Source: Oceanobacter antarcticus (lineage in GTDB: Bacteria > Pseudomonadota > Gammaproteobacteria > Pseudomonadales > Oceanobacteraceae). Taken from it: DNA of 64,000 nt. Each line of letters begins with the position of its first letter. Positions within the stretch are counted from its first letter, which is position 1. The position numbers and the translations under genes were made by a program. The notes below the pieces were generated by a model, which did no database searches, had not been told where the DNA came from, and worked only from the letters and a program-made list of their open reading frames with translations. The stretch spans positions 1-64,000 of the forward strand of contig NZ_JBBKTX010000003.1 of NCBI RefSeq assembly GCF_044962685.1, read 5' to 3'. Below, piece by piece: positions 50,913 to 60,227 of this stretch.

Positions 50913-51647
50913 CTACTCGCGCCAAATCAGGCTGGCCTGCCGACCGGTTTGGCCATCCCGACGAAAGGAATAAAACCGCGTCGCTTCCCGATAAGTACAC
51001 CATTCCTCCCCGAATATCCGCTCGACGCCCGCCTGTTCCAACCGCCAGCGCGCCAGCGCATGCAGGTTGGCATGATAACGATCGCCGTGACCGCGATAAA
51101 AGCAACTTGCCGGCGCCCCGGCGAAGCTTGCCCTGACCTCTGGCCCGACTTCAAACGCTGCCGGGCCAATGGCGGGACCCAGCATGGCCATGACGCTACC
51201 ACTAAAACAGGTCAGGGCCTGTTCCAGCACACCGGCAGCCAGACCACGCCATCCGGCGTGTATCGCTGCAAGCTGTTGGCCATTTGCACTGACCAGCAAC
51301 ACCGGCAAACAATCTGCCGTCATGACGGCACAGGCCAGGCCTGGCTCTGCTGTCCAGCAGGCATCTGCTGGCAACACAATCTCGTTCCCACAAGCGTGCC
51401 GACATTCAGTGCCGTGCACCTGATCAAGCCATTGAATGGCACGCACAGCGGGTAACTGCTGTTGCAAGCGGATACGGTGCTGCCGTACTTGCTGTGCATT
51501 ATCACCGACATGCAGCCCGAGATTGGCACCATCCCAGGGCACCGCAGAAACCGGCCCACTCAGTAACCGGCGCGTACTGAATGCCACCTGTACCCCGGCA
51601 GGCAAGGGCCAGTCTGGCCGGATCAGTTCAAATGTCGTGCGCACCAC
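50913..51647 (-). CDS. yfiH: YfiH family (multicopper-oxidase-like purine nucleoside phosphorylase/laccase domain) protein
   Basis: A ~244-residue protein of the Cu-oxidase_4/YfiH family. Motifs include IQWLDQVHGTEC, ADACWTAEPGLACAVMTADC, LPVLLVSANGQQLAAIHAGW and GPAIGPAAFEVG, with the zinc-binding His/Cys/His of the active site (VHG, ADC, IHAGW). Family members act on purine nucleosides. In E. coli the gene follows rluD, as here. The start is set at a GTG (51647) with GGAGG nine bases upstream, lying inside the rluD 3' end; an ATG at 51671 is the alternative. The overlap with rluD implies translational coupling. Confidence 0.9.
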   Translation of the reverse strand: MVRTTFELIRPDWPLPAGVQVAFSTRRLLSGPVSAVPWDGANLGLHVGDNAQQVRQHRIRLQQQLPAVRAIQWLDQVHGTECRHACGNEIVLPADACWTAEPGLACAVMTADCLPVLLVSANGQQLAAIHAGWRGLAAGVLEQALTCFSGSVMAMLGPAIGPAAFEVGPEVRASFAGAPASCFYRGHGDRYHANLHALARWRLEQAGVERIFGEEWCTYREATRFYSFRRDGQTGRQASLIWRE

Positions 51648-52593
51648 GCCGGTCAGCCTCCAGCATCTCAAGCAGTTCGATCATGTCGGTTGGCAAGTCC
51701 ACTTCCCACTCCATCCATTCCTGCTCAACCGGGTGCAATAATCCCAACGCCTTGGCATGCAGCGCTTGACGTGGAAAGTTTTGCAGCATGGTACGCAAGG
51801 AAGGGCCAATACCCTTGGTCAGGCGAGTACGGGCAGCGTAGGTGGCATCACCCACCAGCGGATGGCCAATGTGCGTCATATGCACGCGGATCTGGTGAGT
51901 ACGGCCAGTTTCCAGTTTGCAGCGAATATGGGTATGGGTAGGAAACTTGTGTAATACCCGGTAATGGGTCACCGCGTCTTTACCCATAGGATTGACCGCC
52001 ATACGGGTGCGCTGGGTACCATGACGACCGATCGGTTCATCTACTTTGCCGCCGCCGGTCATGTGCCCCTGAACCACCGCTTCGTACTCACGTCCCATGG
52101 TGCGATCCTGCAGTTGTGCGACCAGATGCGCCTGGGCTTGCAGGGTTTTGGCCACCACCATCAGTCCGGTGGTGTCCTTGTCGAGCCGATGTACGATACC
52201 GGCACGGGGAATATTGGCCAGCGCCGGACAATGATGCAGCAAGCCATTTAGCAAGGTGCCTTCACGATTGCCAGCCGCCGGATGCACCACCAGATCAGCC
52301 TGCTTGTTGAGCACCAGAATATGATCGTCTTCGTAGACGATATCGAGGTCGATGGCCTCTGGCTGCCAGTCACCTTCGGGGGCCAGCTCCGCTTCCAGTA
52401 CCAACGTCTCACCGCCGGTGAGTTTGTCACGCCCGCGCCAGGCCTTGCCATCAACCGTAAGCTGTCCCTCTTTGATCCATTGTTGCAACCGTGAGCGTGA
52501 ATAGTCAGGGAACAGTTGCGCTGCTACCTGGTCGAGTCGTTTGTTGCCCTGATCAAAGGGAACCTGAATACTGCTAGAGATCTGATTGGTCAT
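51628..52593 (-). CDS. rluD: 23S rRNA pseudouridine synthase D
   Basis: A 321-residue enzyme forming pseudouridines 1911, 1915 and 1917 in 23S rRNA helix 69. The N-terminal S4 domain (about 18-80, SRSRLQQWIKEGQLTVDG) is followed by the RluA-type catalytic domain with AGIVHRLDKDTTGLMVVAK, where the Asp is catalytic, and TGRTHQIRVHMTHIGHPLVG. It is divergent from bamD, the arrangement in many gammaproteobacteria, and overlaps yfiH at its 3' end. Confidence 0.96.
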   Translation of the reverse strand: MTNQISSSIQVPFDQGNKRLDQVAAQLFPDYSRSRLQQWIKEGQLTVDGKAWRGRDKLTGGETLVLEAELAPEGDWQPEAIDLDIVYEDDHILVLNKQADLVVHPAAGNREGTLLNGLLHHCPALANIPRAGIVHRLDKDTTGLMVVAKTLQAQAHLVAQLQDRTMGREYEAVVQGHMTGGGKVDEPIGRHGTQRTRMAVNPMGKDAVTHYRVLHKFPTHTHIRCKLETGRTHQIRVHMTHIGHPLVGDATYAARTRLTKGIGPSLRTMLQNFPRQALHAKALGLLHPVEQEWMEWEVDLPTDMIELLEMLEADRRGAHDI

Positions 52594-52721
52594 AGTCTGC
52601 CAAATCGGGGAGGGTCGATGCGATACCAGACGTCAGAACCGCCAATCGGTTGGGACTGTGCTGTGACTGTGTTTTAATACCGCGCTTTAGCGAAGTATAT
52701 CCACAATTAGGAATCCGCTCC

Positions 52722-53543
52722 ATGACGTGCCGCTGGCTGTTGATTTTATTGTCTGTCTTGATGGTCGCCTGCTCCGGAAATCCGGACAAACCCAAAGAAC
52801 AAACCGAGCAACAATTATATAAAGAAGCCAGAACCGCGCTGGATAAAAACAGCAACGTTATTGCCATTGAAAAGCTCAAGGCGCTGGAGTCCCAGTACCC
52901 TTTTGGGGAATACGCCGAACAGGCTCAACTGGAGCTGATTTACGCCTATTTCAAAACCAGCGATCTGGAAACCGCCCTGGAAGCCAGCGAACGCTTTATC
53001 CGCCTGCATCCGCTGCATGAACAAATCGACTACGCCTACTACATTCGCGCGCTGACCACCTACGAAATGGGATTTTCCATGGTGGAACGGCGTTTTTCCG
53101 ATGATGTTGCCAAGCGTGACCCAACACCGCTGCGCGATGCCTTCCAGTATTTTTCAGAATTATTGACCCGCTTCCCGGACAGCCCTTATACCGCCGACTC
53201 CCGCGCACGTATGCTCTATCTGCGTGAACGCCTGGCCAGTTACGAGATTGGCGTGGCGCGCTACTATATGAAACGTCACGCCTTTATGGCAGCTGCCAAC
53301 CGGGCCAACAAGGTGGTATCTGAGTATCCAGGTACCGCTGCGGTTGCCGATGGCCTGGTGATGATGACGGAAGCCTATCAGGAGCTATCGATGACAGCAG
53401 AAGCTAATGACGCTTTGGCACTGCTGAAATATAACTTCCCACAGCACCCACAACTACGGAATGGTGAGTTCAAGAACAGCGGTCTGGCACAAACAGATCG
53501 GCGCAGCTGGCTGGAAATCCTCTCCTTTGGCTTGAGTAAATAA
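52722..53543 (+). CDS. bamD: Outer membrane assembly lipoprotein BamD
   Basis: A 273-residue lipoprotein of the BAM complex. It has signal LLILLSVLMVACSG with the lipobox Cys near residue 17, then about five TPR-like repeats (e.g. YPFGEYAEQAQLELIYAYFK, RFPDSPYTADSRARMLYLRE). It helps BamA fold outer-membrane proteins such as the TonB receptor here. The ATG at 52722, with AGGA nine bases upstream, gives a proper signal peptide; the frame opens 24 codons earlier. It is divergent from rluD. Confidence 0.95.
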   Translation: MTCRWLLILLSVLMVACSGNPDKPKEQTEQQLYKEARTALDKNSNVIAIEKLKALESQYPFGEYAEQAQLELIYAYFKTSDLETALEASERFIRLHPLHEQIDYAYYIRALTTYEMGFSMVERRFSDDVAKRDPTPLRDAFQYFSELLTRFPDSPYTADSRARMLYLRERLASYEIGVARYYMKRHAFMAAANRANKVVSEYPGTAAVADGLVMMTEAYQELSMTAEANDALALLKYNFPQHPQLRNGEFKNSGLAQTDRRSWLEILSFGLSK

Positions 53544-53610
53544 CTCGATACCAGACCACATTTTCAGGCCACTTTTGTAACGATGGCCGAAATACAAGCA
53601 ACTGAACACA

Positions 53611-53657
53611 ACCGGCCCCGGAATACACGTCCAACCAACATCCGGGGCCGGGTTATT
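53611..53657. terminator. Bidirectional terminator between bamD and nadE
   Basis: CCGGCCCCGGA (53612-53622) pairs perfectly with TCCGGGGCCGG (53641-53651) around an 18-base loop. It is located between convergent stops. T-tracts are short (GTTATT), so efficiency is uncertain. Confidence 0.7.
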
Positions 53658-53675
53658 CACTTCATCTGACAGATT

Positions 53676-55310
53676 TCAGATACCAGCCCGCCAACCACTG
53701 GTGATCGGATAGCGCCGATCACGACCAAAACCACGCCGAGTTACTCGGACGCCAACCGGTGCCTGACGGCGTTTGTATTCGTTTACGTCAACCAGACGCA
53801 GCACCCGCATCACATCATCGCGGTCGAAGCCACTGGCAATAATCGCCTCGGCACTCATGTCCTGCTCAATATAATTTTCCAGTATGGTGTCCAACACCGG
53901 GTAAGGCGGCAAGCTGTCTTCGTCCACCTGATCGGGCGCCAGTTCCGCCGATGGCGGACGATCAATCACTCGCTGCGGTATTACCTCACCCTCACCGATC
54001 GAATTACGATATTGTGCCAGTGCGAATACCCGTGTTTTGTAGACATCCTTCAGCGCCCCGTAACCACCCGCCATATCGCCATACAGGGTTGCATAACCCA
54101 CCGCCATTTCGCTTTTGTTGCCGGTGGTCAGTACCATATAGCCCGTCTTGTTCGAGATCGCCATCAACAACACACCTCGACAGCGGGACTGCAGGTTTTC
54201 TTCCGTGGCATCAACGGGTAAACCGGCAAACTCCTGCGCCAGAGCACCCATAAATTGCTCGTACATCGGAGCAATCGAAATCGACTGATAACGTACTCCC
54301 ATAACCTGCGCCTGCTGCGCGGCGTCTTCTTTGCTCATATCCGAGGTATAGGCAAATGGCATCATCACAGCCTGAACCCGATCAGCCCCCAGAGCATCCA
54401 CGGCAATGGCCAGTGTCAGCGCTGAATCGATACCGCCTGACAGCCCCAGAATAACGCCCTTGAAATGGTTTTTATTGACGTAGTCACGCACTCCCAACAC
54501 CAGCGCGTTGTAGAGACTGGCCAGTTCATGTTCGTGGGCTTCCACCACCGGTGCCGCATTCGCAGCCTGCAAAACACTGGCTGAAAACCGGACGTCAGCC
54601 GTTGCTGCCTGGTATTCCGGTAGTTGGGCAACGCAGAGGCCAGTGGCATCCAGAGCAAACGAGGCACCATCGAAGACCAATTCATCCTGCCCACCCACCT
54701 GATTGACGTACACAATCGGCACTCCCAGGCGACCAATATGCTCACGCAAGACGGTCAGGCGCTCGGTTTGCTTGCCAAGATGAAAGGGCGAGGCGTTCAG
54801 GTTAAGAATCAGCTCGGCACCAGCGGCCACGGACTGTTCTGCCGGCCCTGTGTACCAGATATCTTCACAAATGGTTAAACCCAGATGCACGCCAGCGATA
54901 TTAACAACGAGGGGCTGGTCGCCAACGCTGAAATAACGCTTTTCATCGAACACCTGATAGTTTGGCAAACATTGTTTGGCGTAACGCCCCAGTGATTCGC
55001 CCTGATACCAGACACCAGCACAGTTATAGAGACGCTCGTCCTCACGCCAGGGAAAGCCGGCCACAATAGCAATGTCGTGACTGGCAGCCGCCAGCCGTTT
55101 TATGGCGGTTTCAACACGAAGTTGCAAACTTGGTCGCAACAACAGGTCTTCTGGTGGGTAACCGGTCAGCGCCAGCTCGGAAAACAGGATAAGATCGACG
55201 CCACGGTTACGTGCTGCGTCCACTTCGCTGAGCATCAAATCACAGTTGCCGGCAATATCGCCAACCAGAAAATTGCATTGCGCCATGGCGATGAGAAGTG
55301 ACTCTGTCAT
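53676..55310 (-). CDS. nadE: Glutamine-dependent NAD+ synthetase
   Basis: A 544-residue two-domain enzyme. The N-terminal nitrilase-type glutaminase domain (about 1-260) has the Glu in LILFSELALTGYPPEDLL, the Lys in AKQCLPNYQVFDEKRYF and the nucleophile Cys in LGLTICEDIWY. The C-terminal NAD synthase domain has the P-loop-like LGLSGGIDSALTLAIA, TTGNKSEMAVGYATLYGDMA and a C-terminal KRRQAPVGVRVT. It amidates nicotinate adenine dinucleotide. Convergent with bamD and divergent from pilS. Confidence 0.96.
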   Translation of the reverse strand: MTESLLIAMAQCNFLVGDIAGNCDLMLSEVDAARNRGVDLILFSELALTGYPPEDLLLRPSLQLRVETAIKRLAAASHDIAIVAGFPWREDERLYNCAGVWYQGESLGRYAKQCLPNYQVFDEKRYFSVGDQPLVVNIAGVHLGLTICEDIWYTGPAEQSVAAGAELILNLNASPFHLGKQTERLTVLREHIGRLGVPIVYVNQVGGQDELVFDGASFALDATGLCVAQLPEYQAATADVRFSASVLQAANAAPVVEAHEHELASLYNALVLGVRDYVNKNHFKGVILGLSGGIDSALTLAIAVDALGADRVQAVMMPFAYTSDMSKEDAAQQAQVMGVRYQSISIAPMYEQFMGALAQEFAGLPVDATEENLQSRCRGVLLMAISNKTGYMVLTTGNKSEMAVGYATLYGDMAGGYGALKDVYKTRVFALAQYRNSIGEGEVIPQRVIDRPPSAELAPDQVDEDSLPPYPVLDTILENYIEQDMSAEAIIASGFDRDDVMRVLRLVDVNEYKRRQAPVGVRVTRRGFGRDRRYPITSGWRAGI

Positions 55311-55424
55311 GCTGTCGCGTTACCTTCTGCTATTTTTCCGCAGTATTGTCTGGAAATTCCGCCGGTTAGGCAAACACATTAGCGCCTGGCCAGGTGAACG
55401 CCAGTAGCCGAAAGGATATTTAAC

Positions 55425-56963
55425 ATGTCGTCTAACGTGAGCGATCTGGTTGTCAACGGCAAGCGCCTGCTAAAAATTTACAGCTATTACTCTCTGCTCC
55501 TTGCCTTGCTGATCATGGCGGTACACGCCACCGGTGGTACCGCTCTGATTGGCCACGACGCGCCTCATGCCAGTCTGCTTGCGACGGTACTTTATGTCAT
55601 GGTCGCGGCCAGCTTTGTTGCCATTGCCAGCCTCGGCCCCCATGTTCAACTAGCAACCAGTTATTTCTTTCTCGAAACGGCGATCCTCTCGGTACTGATG
55701 TTTGCCTCCGGCGGGCTTGATACTGGTTTTTCCAGTCTGATTCTTATCTGTGTAGTGATCGCCAACCTGCTGGCACCCGGAGTGCTCGGGTTTGCAGTCG
55801 CCGCCTGGACCACCCTGGCCATTTTGGTAATCCAGCATTTCTGGCCAGAACACTATCAGGCAGGCGAACTGGTTAATTCCGGTGTTTACGGTTTTTTATG
55901 TTTTTTACTCGCGGCCCTGACCCAGGCGCTGTCCCGTCGCCTGAACAGCGCACTGGAACTGGCCAGAGACCAGTCATTACGATTACGCCGTCTCAGCAAG
56001 ATCAGCTGGCAGGCACTGGCGGACTTGCCCAATGGCATTATTGCCTGCGACCGCGATAACCGTATTCTGTTTTTTAACCAGCAGGCGCAACGCTGGCTTG
56101 GTATCAGTGATGAAGCAACCCTGCCCCAACCCCTGCTCATTGCCCTGACGGAGCCAGGCCGCAAGCACGCACTCAAGATATACGGTGAATCCCTGCTGGT
56201 CAGCAGGATGCCACTGCCGGATTCCATGCCAGGCGACTATCTGGTGTTTATGGAAGACCAGTCTCGCATTGCCGCGACAGCGCAACAACTCAAGCTGGCC
56301 TCACTCGGACGTCTGACCGCCAGTATCGCCCACGAAATACGTAATCCACTCAGTGCCTTGCGCCAGGCCAGCCAGTTGTTGGCAGAAACCCCGTATCTCA
56401 AGGAAGAAGAACTGTATCTCAGCCAGGTCATCGAGCAGCACTGCATGCGTATCAACCGTACGGTGGAAGACATCCTGCAACTCAGCCGCAAGCGCCAACC
56501 AGCCATAGAAGTATTACGGCTAAAGCCCTGGCTCGAGCACTTTCGTGAACAGTTTATGGCCATGCAAAAAGGCCAATCGTTTCAGCTGGTGATTCGCTGT
56601 CATGAACACCAGCAAGTGGCGTTTGACCCGGATCACTTGCAGCAAATATTGCACAATTTGTGCGCCAATGGCCTGCGTTATGCGATCAGGCAACAACCTG
56701 ACAACGCCCGCCTGGTTCTCTCGGCACAAGCCCAGGAACATAACCGGCTTCTACTTGATGTGCTGGATAACGGCACGGGGATTGCTGATGAACAAATCGA
56801 ACAGCTGTTCGAACCCTTTTTTACCACAGAACACAATGGCACCGGTCTGGGACTCTACCTCTGTCGCGAGTTGTGCGAAGCCAACCAGGCCAACATCCAG
56901 TATCATCGCACCCGGTCGGGTTCCTGTTTCCGCTTGACATTAAGAACGGACATTATCCTATGA
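55425..56963 (+). CDS. pilS: Sensor histidine kinase PilS
   Basis: A 512-residue kinase with six N-terminal membrane segments (about 15-185), a PAS-like domain (about 200-290, ALADLPNGIIACDRDNRILF) and HisKA with LTASIAHEIRNPLSALRQAS. Its HATPase domain has DNGTGI and HNGTGLGLYLCRELCE. In Pseudomonas PilS senses pilin levels in the membrane and controls phosphorylation of PilR. AAAGGA lies eight bases upstream of the ATG. The stop overlaps the pilR start by ATGA. nadE lies divergently. Confidence 0.94.
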   Translation: MSSNVSDLVVNGKRLLKIYSYYSLLLALLIMAVHATGGTALIGHDAPHASLLATVLYVMVAASFVAIASLGPHVQLATSYFFLETAILSVLMFASGGLDTGFSSLILICVVIANLLAPGVLGFAVAAWTTLAILVIQHFWPEHYQAGELVNSGVYGFLCFLLAALTQALSRRLNSALELARDQSLRLRRLSKISWQALADLPNGIIACDRDNRILFFNQQAQRWLGISDEATLPQPLLIALTEPGRKHALKIYGESLLVSRMPLPDSMPGDYLVFMEDQSRIAATAQQLKLASLGRLTASIAHEIRNPLSALRQASQLLAETPYLKEEELYLSQVIEQHCMRINRTVEDILQLSRKRQPAIEVLRLKPWLEHFREQFMAMQKGQSFQLVIRCHEHQQVAFDPDHLQQILHNLCANGLRYAIRQQPDNARLVLSAQAQEHNRLLLDVLDNGTGIADEQIEQLFEPFFTTEHNGTGLGLYLCRELCEANQANIQYHRTRSGSCFRLTLRTDIIL

Positions 56964-58324
56964 AAAAATACTCCGCCCTGATCATCGACGACGAGCCGGA
57001 TATACGCCAGCTGATCGCTCTGACCCTGAGTCGCATGGACATGGAGTGTTACCAGGCCGCCAACGTCAGTGAGGCATTAGCCTTGCTCGCCGAACGGCCT
57101 TACCACTTTTGCGTCACCGATATGAAACTGCCGGATGGCAACGGCCTGGAGATTATCCAGCTGTGCCATGCTCGCTACGCTGATATGCCAGTCGCCATGA
57201 TCACCGCCTATGGCAGCATGGATATGGCGGTTGAGGCGTTAAAAGCCGGTGCTTTTGACGTGGTTGCCAAACCGCTGGATATTGCCCGTTTGCGTGAGCT
57301 GGTTGCAGCGGCATTACAATTGACCCGTGTACCGGTACATCTGGAATCCCTGCCTTCCAGCGATGCCCTGCTAGGGCGTTCTGGCGCCATGATGGCGCTC
57401 AAGGACAAGATCCAGAAAGTCGCCCGAACCCAGGCACCGGTATTTATCCACGGCGAATCCGGCACCGGCAAAGAACTGGTCGCACGACTGATCCACCATC
57501 AGAGCTCTCGTGCCGATGACCCTTTTATTCCGGTTAACTGTGGCGCCATTCCAAAAGACCTGATGGAAAGCGAATTTTTTGGCCACAAACGTGGCTCCTT
57601 TACCGGTGCCAGTGCTGACAAGGATGGTTTTTTCAAAGCGGCAGAAGGCGGCACCCTGTTCCTTGATGAAGTCGCTGAATTACCCCTCGACATGCAGGCC
57701 AAACTGCTACGAGTGATTCAAGAAAAAGCCACCCGAGCCGTCGGCAGCGAGCATGAATCTCCGATCGACGTCCGCATTCTCAGCGCCAGCCACAAGGATC
57801 TGGCTAAAATGGTAGAAGAAGAACGCTTCCGCCAGGATTTGTTTTTTCGCCTTGATGTGATCCAGATTGCCGTACCCCGGCTACGTGAACGGCAGGAAGA
57901 TATTCCCACCTTGATTAATCACTTTATCCGTAAATACAGCCGCGAATGGGGCATGCCGGAAGCCAGCGTCGGTCGTGATGCCATGGCAGCCCTGATGGAC
58001 TACAACTACCCCGGCAACGTCCGGGAACTGGAAAACATCCTCCAACGAGCCGTCACCATGGCGGAAGGCGATGAGATTAACCAGCTCGATCTGAATCTGC
58101 CCGTGCATGATAAAGACCCCGCCACCCGATTACTGATGCCCGCCATCGACCCGGCCGCCGCCATCGAAACCAGCAATCTGGAAGACTATCTGGAAAACAT
58201 TGAACGCAGTGCCATCACCCAGGCATTGGAGGCTACCCGCTGGAACAAGACCGCCGCCGCCGAAAAGCTTGGGATCAGCTTCCGGGCACTGCGTTATCGT
58301 TGCAAAAAGCTGGATATCGATTAA
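56960..58324 (+). CDS. pilR: Sigma-54-dependent response regulator PilR
   Basis: A 454-residue NtrC-family activator. The receiver domain (about 5-118) has SALIIDDEPDI, phospho-acceptor VTDMKLPDGNG and KPLD. The AAA+ domain has Walker A HGESGTGKELVARLIH, the sigma-54 contact loop GSFTGA and Walker B GGTLFLDEVAELP. The C-terminal Fis-type helix-turn-helix is NKTAAAEKLGISFRALRYRC. It activates pilA from the sigma-54 promoter found at 28531. The ATG at 56960 overlaps the pilS stop; earlier in-frame codons encode pilS-antiframe residues. Confidence 0.95.
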   Translation: MKKYSALIIDDEPDIRQLIALTLSRMDMECYQAANVSEALALLAERPYHFCVTDMKLPDGNGLEIIQLCHARYADMPVAMITAYGSMDMAVEALKAGAFDVVAKPLDIARLRELVAAALQLTRVPVHLESLPSSDALLGRSGAMMALKDKIQKVARTQAPVFIHGESGTGKELVARLIHHQSSRADDPFIPVNCGAIPKDLMESEFFGHKRGSFTGASADKDGFFKAAEGGTLFLDEVAELPLDMQAKLLRVIQEKATRAVGSEHESPIDVRILSASHKDLAKMVEEERFRQDLFFRLDVIQIAVPRLRERQEDIPTLINHFIRKYSREWGMPEASVGRDAMAALMDYNYPGNVRELENILQRAVTMAEGDEINQLDLNLPVHDKDPATRLLMPAIDPAAAIETSNLEDYLENIERSAITQALEATRWNKTAAAEKLGISFRALRYRCKKLDID

Positions 58325-58479
58325 CGCCTGCCAGGAGCCTGTACCCGGAAGTGAACTCAGAATTTTGTCTGAAAGCAAACCCTGACAAACTAAGCCATAT
58401 GCCCGAGTGACAGACACCGCCCCAGCAGTAATGATAGCCCGCCAACAACATCAGAATCGCCAGTCAGGGAGGACAGGCT

Positions 58480-59034
58480 ATGACACGGTTTGCACACGGA
58501 ACGACCCTGACCGAATTGATGGTGGTTATCGCCATTCTAGCTATCGCTGCCTTTACCATTGCCCCCGCAACTACCAGTATTATCCAGAAGCAACTCGCAG
58601 ACCGGGACGTATCCCTTGTTCACATGGCAATAGCCACTGCCAGAAGCCGTGCCATCCTGACACAAACCCCGCACACCTTGTGCCCGCTCGACAGTAGCAA
58701 ACACTGCAGCCGCAACTGGAATAACGAACTGACCCTGTTTGCCGACCGCAATCGCAACAGAACCCTGGACGATGACGATACCGTTGTGCAGCGCATCACG
58801 GACGCAGATAACACCGTGCTGCGCAGCTACAACCGCAGCGCCATTTCCTTTGGTGCCAATGGCTTCGCAGGGGGCTACAACGGCTCATTCAGCTACTGTC
58901 GCACCACCTCGATGGGCCAACACAAAAGTGCCGCTTTTATTCTTTCCAGAATTGGCCGCCTGCGTCCGGGCACAGATTCCGACAATAACGGTCGGGTGGA
59001 ACTCGCCAACGGTCAGGATGTGGAGTGTCCCTGA
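58480..59034 (+). CDS. Type IV pseudopilin, FimT/FimU (GspH) family
   Basis: A 184-residue minor pilin precursor. A short leader (MTRFAHG) is followed by TTLTELMVVIAILAIAAFTI; the mature N-terminus is Thr rather than Phe and Glu5 is kept. The rest is a GspH-type domain (DRDVSLVHMAIATARSRAIL) with Cys residues likely in disulfides (LCPLDSSKHCSRNW). GGGAGGA upstream is a good ribosome-binding site. It follows pilR after 155 bases and likely opens the minor-pilin operon. FimT and FimU cannot be separated by reading alone. Confidence 0.88.
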   Translation: MTRFAHGTTLTELMVVIAILAIAAFTIAPATTSIIQKQLADRDVSLVHMAIATARSRAILTQTPHTLCPLDSSKHCSRNWNNELTLFADRNRNRTLDDDDTVVQRITDADNTVLRSYNRSAISFGANGFAGGYNGSFSYCRTTSMGQHKSAAFILSRIGRLRPGTDSDNNGRVELANGQDVECP

Positions 59035-59248
59035 CAGACATTCCTGAGTTTGACCGGGCCGTACCGACACAACCAGCAACCACTTATCGTTTCCCTGACT
59101 CCGCTAGTCCAGCACCACTGGTGGTCAGACAGCCTATACGAGTACTTTAGGTGATATCTATTTGATCTTGCACAGAGCGCTGCGCGAGGTTGCAGGACTA
59201 AATAGATGCCCCTTTTAGATCATCAGCTATCGTTCGCCGAGGTTTTTC
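59035..59248. other. 214-bp gap where pilV and pilW would be expected
   Basis: It contains no coding frame with pilin features. An imperfect stem-loop occupies 59156-59207 (listed separately). In Pseudomonas, pilV and pilW lie between fimU and pilX. Confidence 0.6.
59156..59207 (+). other. Long imperfect stem-loop upstream of the pilX-like gene
   Basis: ATCTATTTGATCTTGCA (59156-59172) pairs with TGCAGGACTAAATAGAT (59191-59207) with one two-base mismatch and one wobble; the 18-base loop is GC-rich. It may be a regulatory leader structure or a small palindromic repeat. Confidence 0.6.
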
Positions 59249-59839
59249 ATGTATGCCAACTTGATCACGCACACATCGCGTCAGCGCGGCTCAACACTAC
59301 TGATCAGCCTGGGAGTTCTCACCGCTATTACGGTCGGCGCAACCGTGGCCATGCAGCAGTCGACCACGCAAGTCCGCATGGTGACCAATATGAACGTTGA
59401 AAAACAAACCTTCGCAGCTTCTTATAGCCATTTGACCCGTGCAGTCAAAAACCTGGGCAACTCCAGTGGTGCCTTGTTAACCGATCTTATTACACGACAA
59501 AATGCCAGTATTGCAGCACAAAAAGCGGCCGGTATTGATGATGCGGATATTATATATAACTCTGCAACGATTGATGCCTACACGGACTTTGGCTGGCAGC
59601 AACCGGATAGTGCCTTGCTCAACAGTGTTGGGGATACTCAAGTGGTTATCACCTATCCTGCAGAACAGGTACAACAGAGCAACACGACTCCCGTTAATCC
59701 CAAAGATAACGAAGGTTCTTCCAGTGCTGCCAGCTCTGTTTATCCTTTTGTATTGACTGCAACAACCGCCAGCGAACACGGCAATATTACGTCGACGCAG
59801 CAAATCGGCATTAAGAGAAAAGGCGCTTCCGCTCAGTAA
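59249..59839 (+). CDS. PilX-like type IV pilus minor protein
   Basis: A 196-residue protein with the PilX-type start: a leader of 14 residues, then RGSTLLISLGVLTAITVGAT and the following MQQSTTQVRMVTNMNVEKQT, the pattern of PilX N-terminal domains (QxxxxERMAxN-like). Like PilX proteins it lacks the Glu5 of ordinary pilins. The C-terminal domain is short and has no recognisable motif. It should be processed by PilD and join the priming complex with PilY1. GAGG precedes the ATG. Confidence 0.78.
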   Translation: MYANLITHTSRQRGSTLLISLGVLTAITVGATVAMQQSTTQVRMVTNMNVEKQTFAASYSHLTRAVKNLGNSSGALLTDLITRQNASIAAQKAAGIDDADIIYNSATIDAYTDFGWQQPDSALLNSVGDTQVVITYPAEQVQQSNTTPVNPKDNEGSSSAASSVYPFVLTATTASEHGNITSTQQIGIKRKGASAQ

Positions 59840-59859
59840 AGCTATTCGAGGTCAATATC

Positions 59860-60213
59860 ATGAACACCAGACACCTTATATTGTTTTCCCTGCTTGGCTT
59901 ACTGATCAGTCCGCTTGGCAGAGCAGAATCTGCAAACCTGATGCGACATGCAGAATTCCACATTCTGCCTGCAGAGCTGATTACCTTCTCTGGTAGCGCA
60001 ATAACGGTAAAACCCTGTGATGAATGCCAGACCGAAACATTCACCATGAAAAGTGAAACCGCGCTGTTCGAATATGAACAAGCGATTGATCTCCAGCGAG
60101 CGTCAGAGCTCTACCTGCGCAAAAACATACCCGTTATTTTTCTGGGCATCGACAGGCAGCAGAACCAGGTGGACTACATTAACTTTGGCGGCCATGCGTC
60201 GAGCGAATATTAA
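59860..60213 (+). CDS. Small secreted protein with a CxxC motif in the pilus operon
   Basis: A 117-residue protein with a signal peptide (about 1-22, LLGLLISPLGRAE). The mature part has KPCDECQTETF, a CxxC motif, and a C-terminal stretch VIFLGIDRQQNQVDYINFGG that reads like a small beta-barrel strand pair. Not recognised as a known family. It lies 20 bases after the PilX-like gene and 14 before pilY1, each with its own ribosome-binding site, so it is likely part of the pilus-priming operon. Its size resembles the PilY2 of Pseudomonas (which follows pilY1 there), but no clear sequence match was seen. Confidence 0.72.
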   Translation: MNTRHLILFSLLGLLISPLGRAESANLMRHAEFHILPAELITFSGSAITVKPCDECQTETFTMKSETALFEYEQAIDLQRASELYLRKNIPVIFLGIDRQQNQVDYINFGGHASSEY

Positions 60214-60227
60214 GGAGCAGCGCCATT

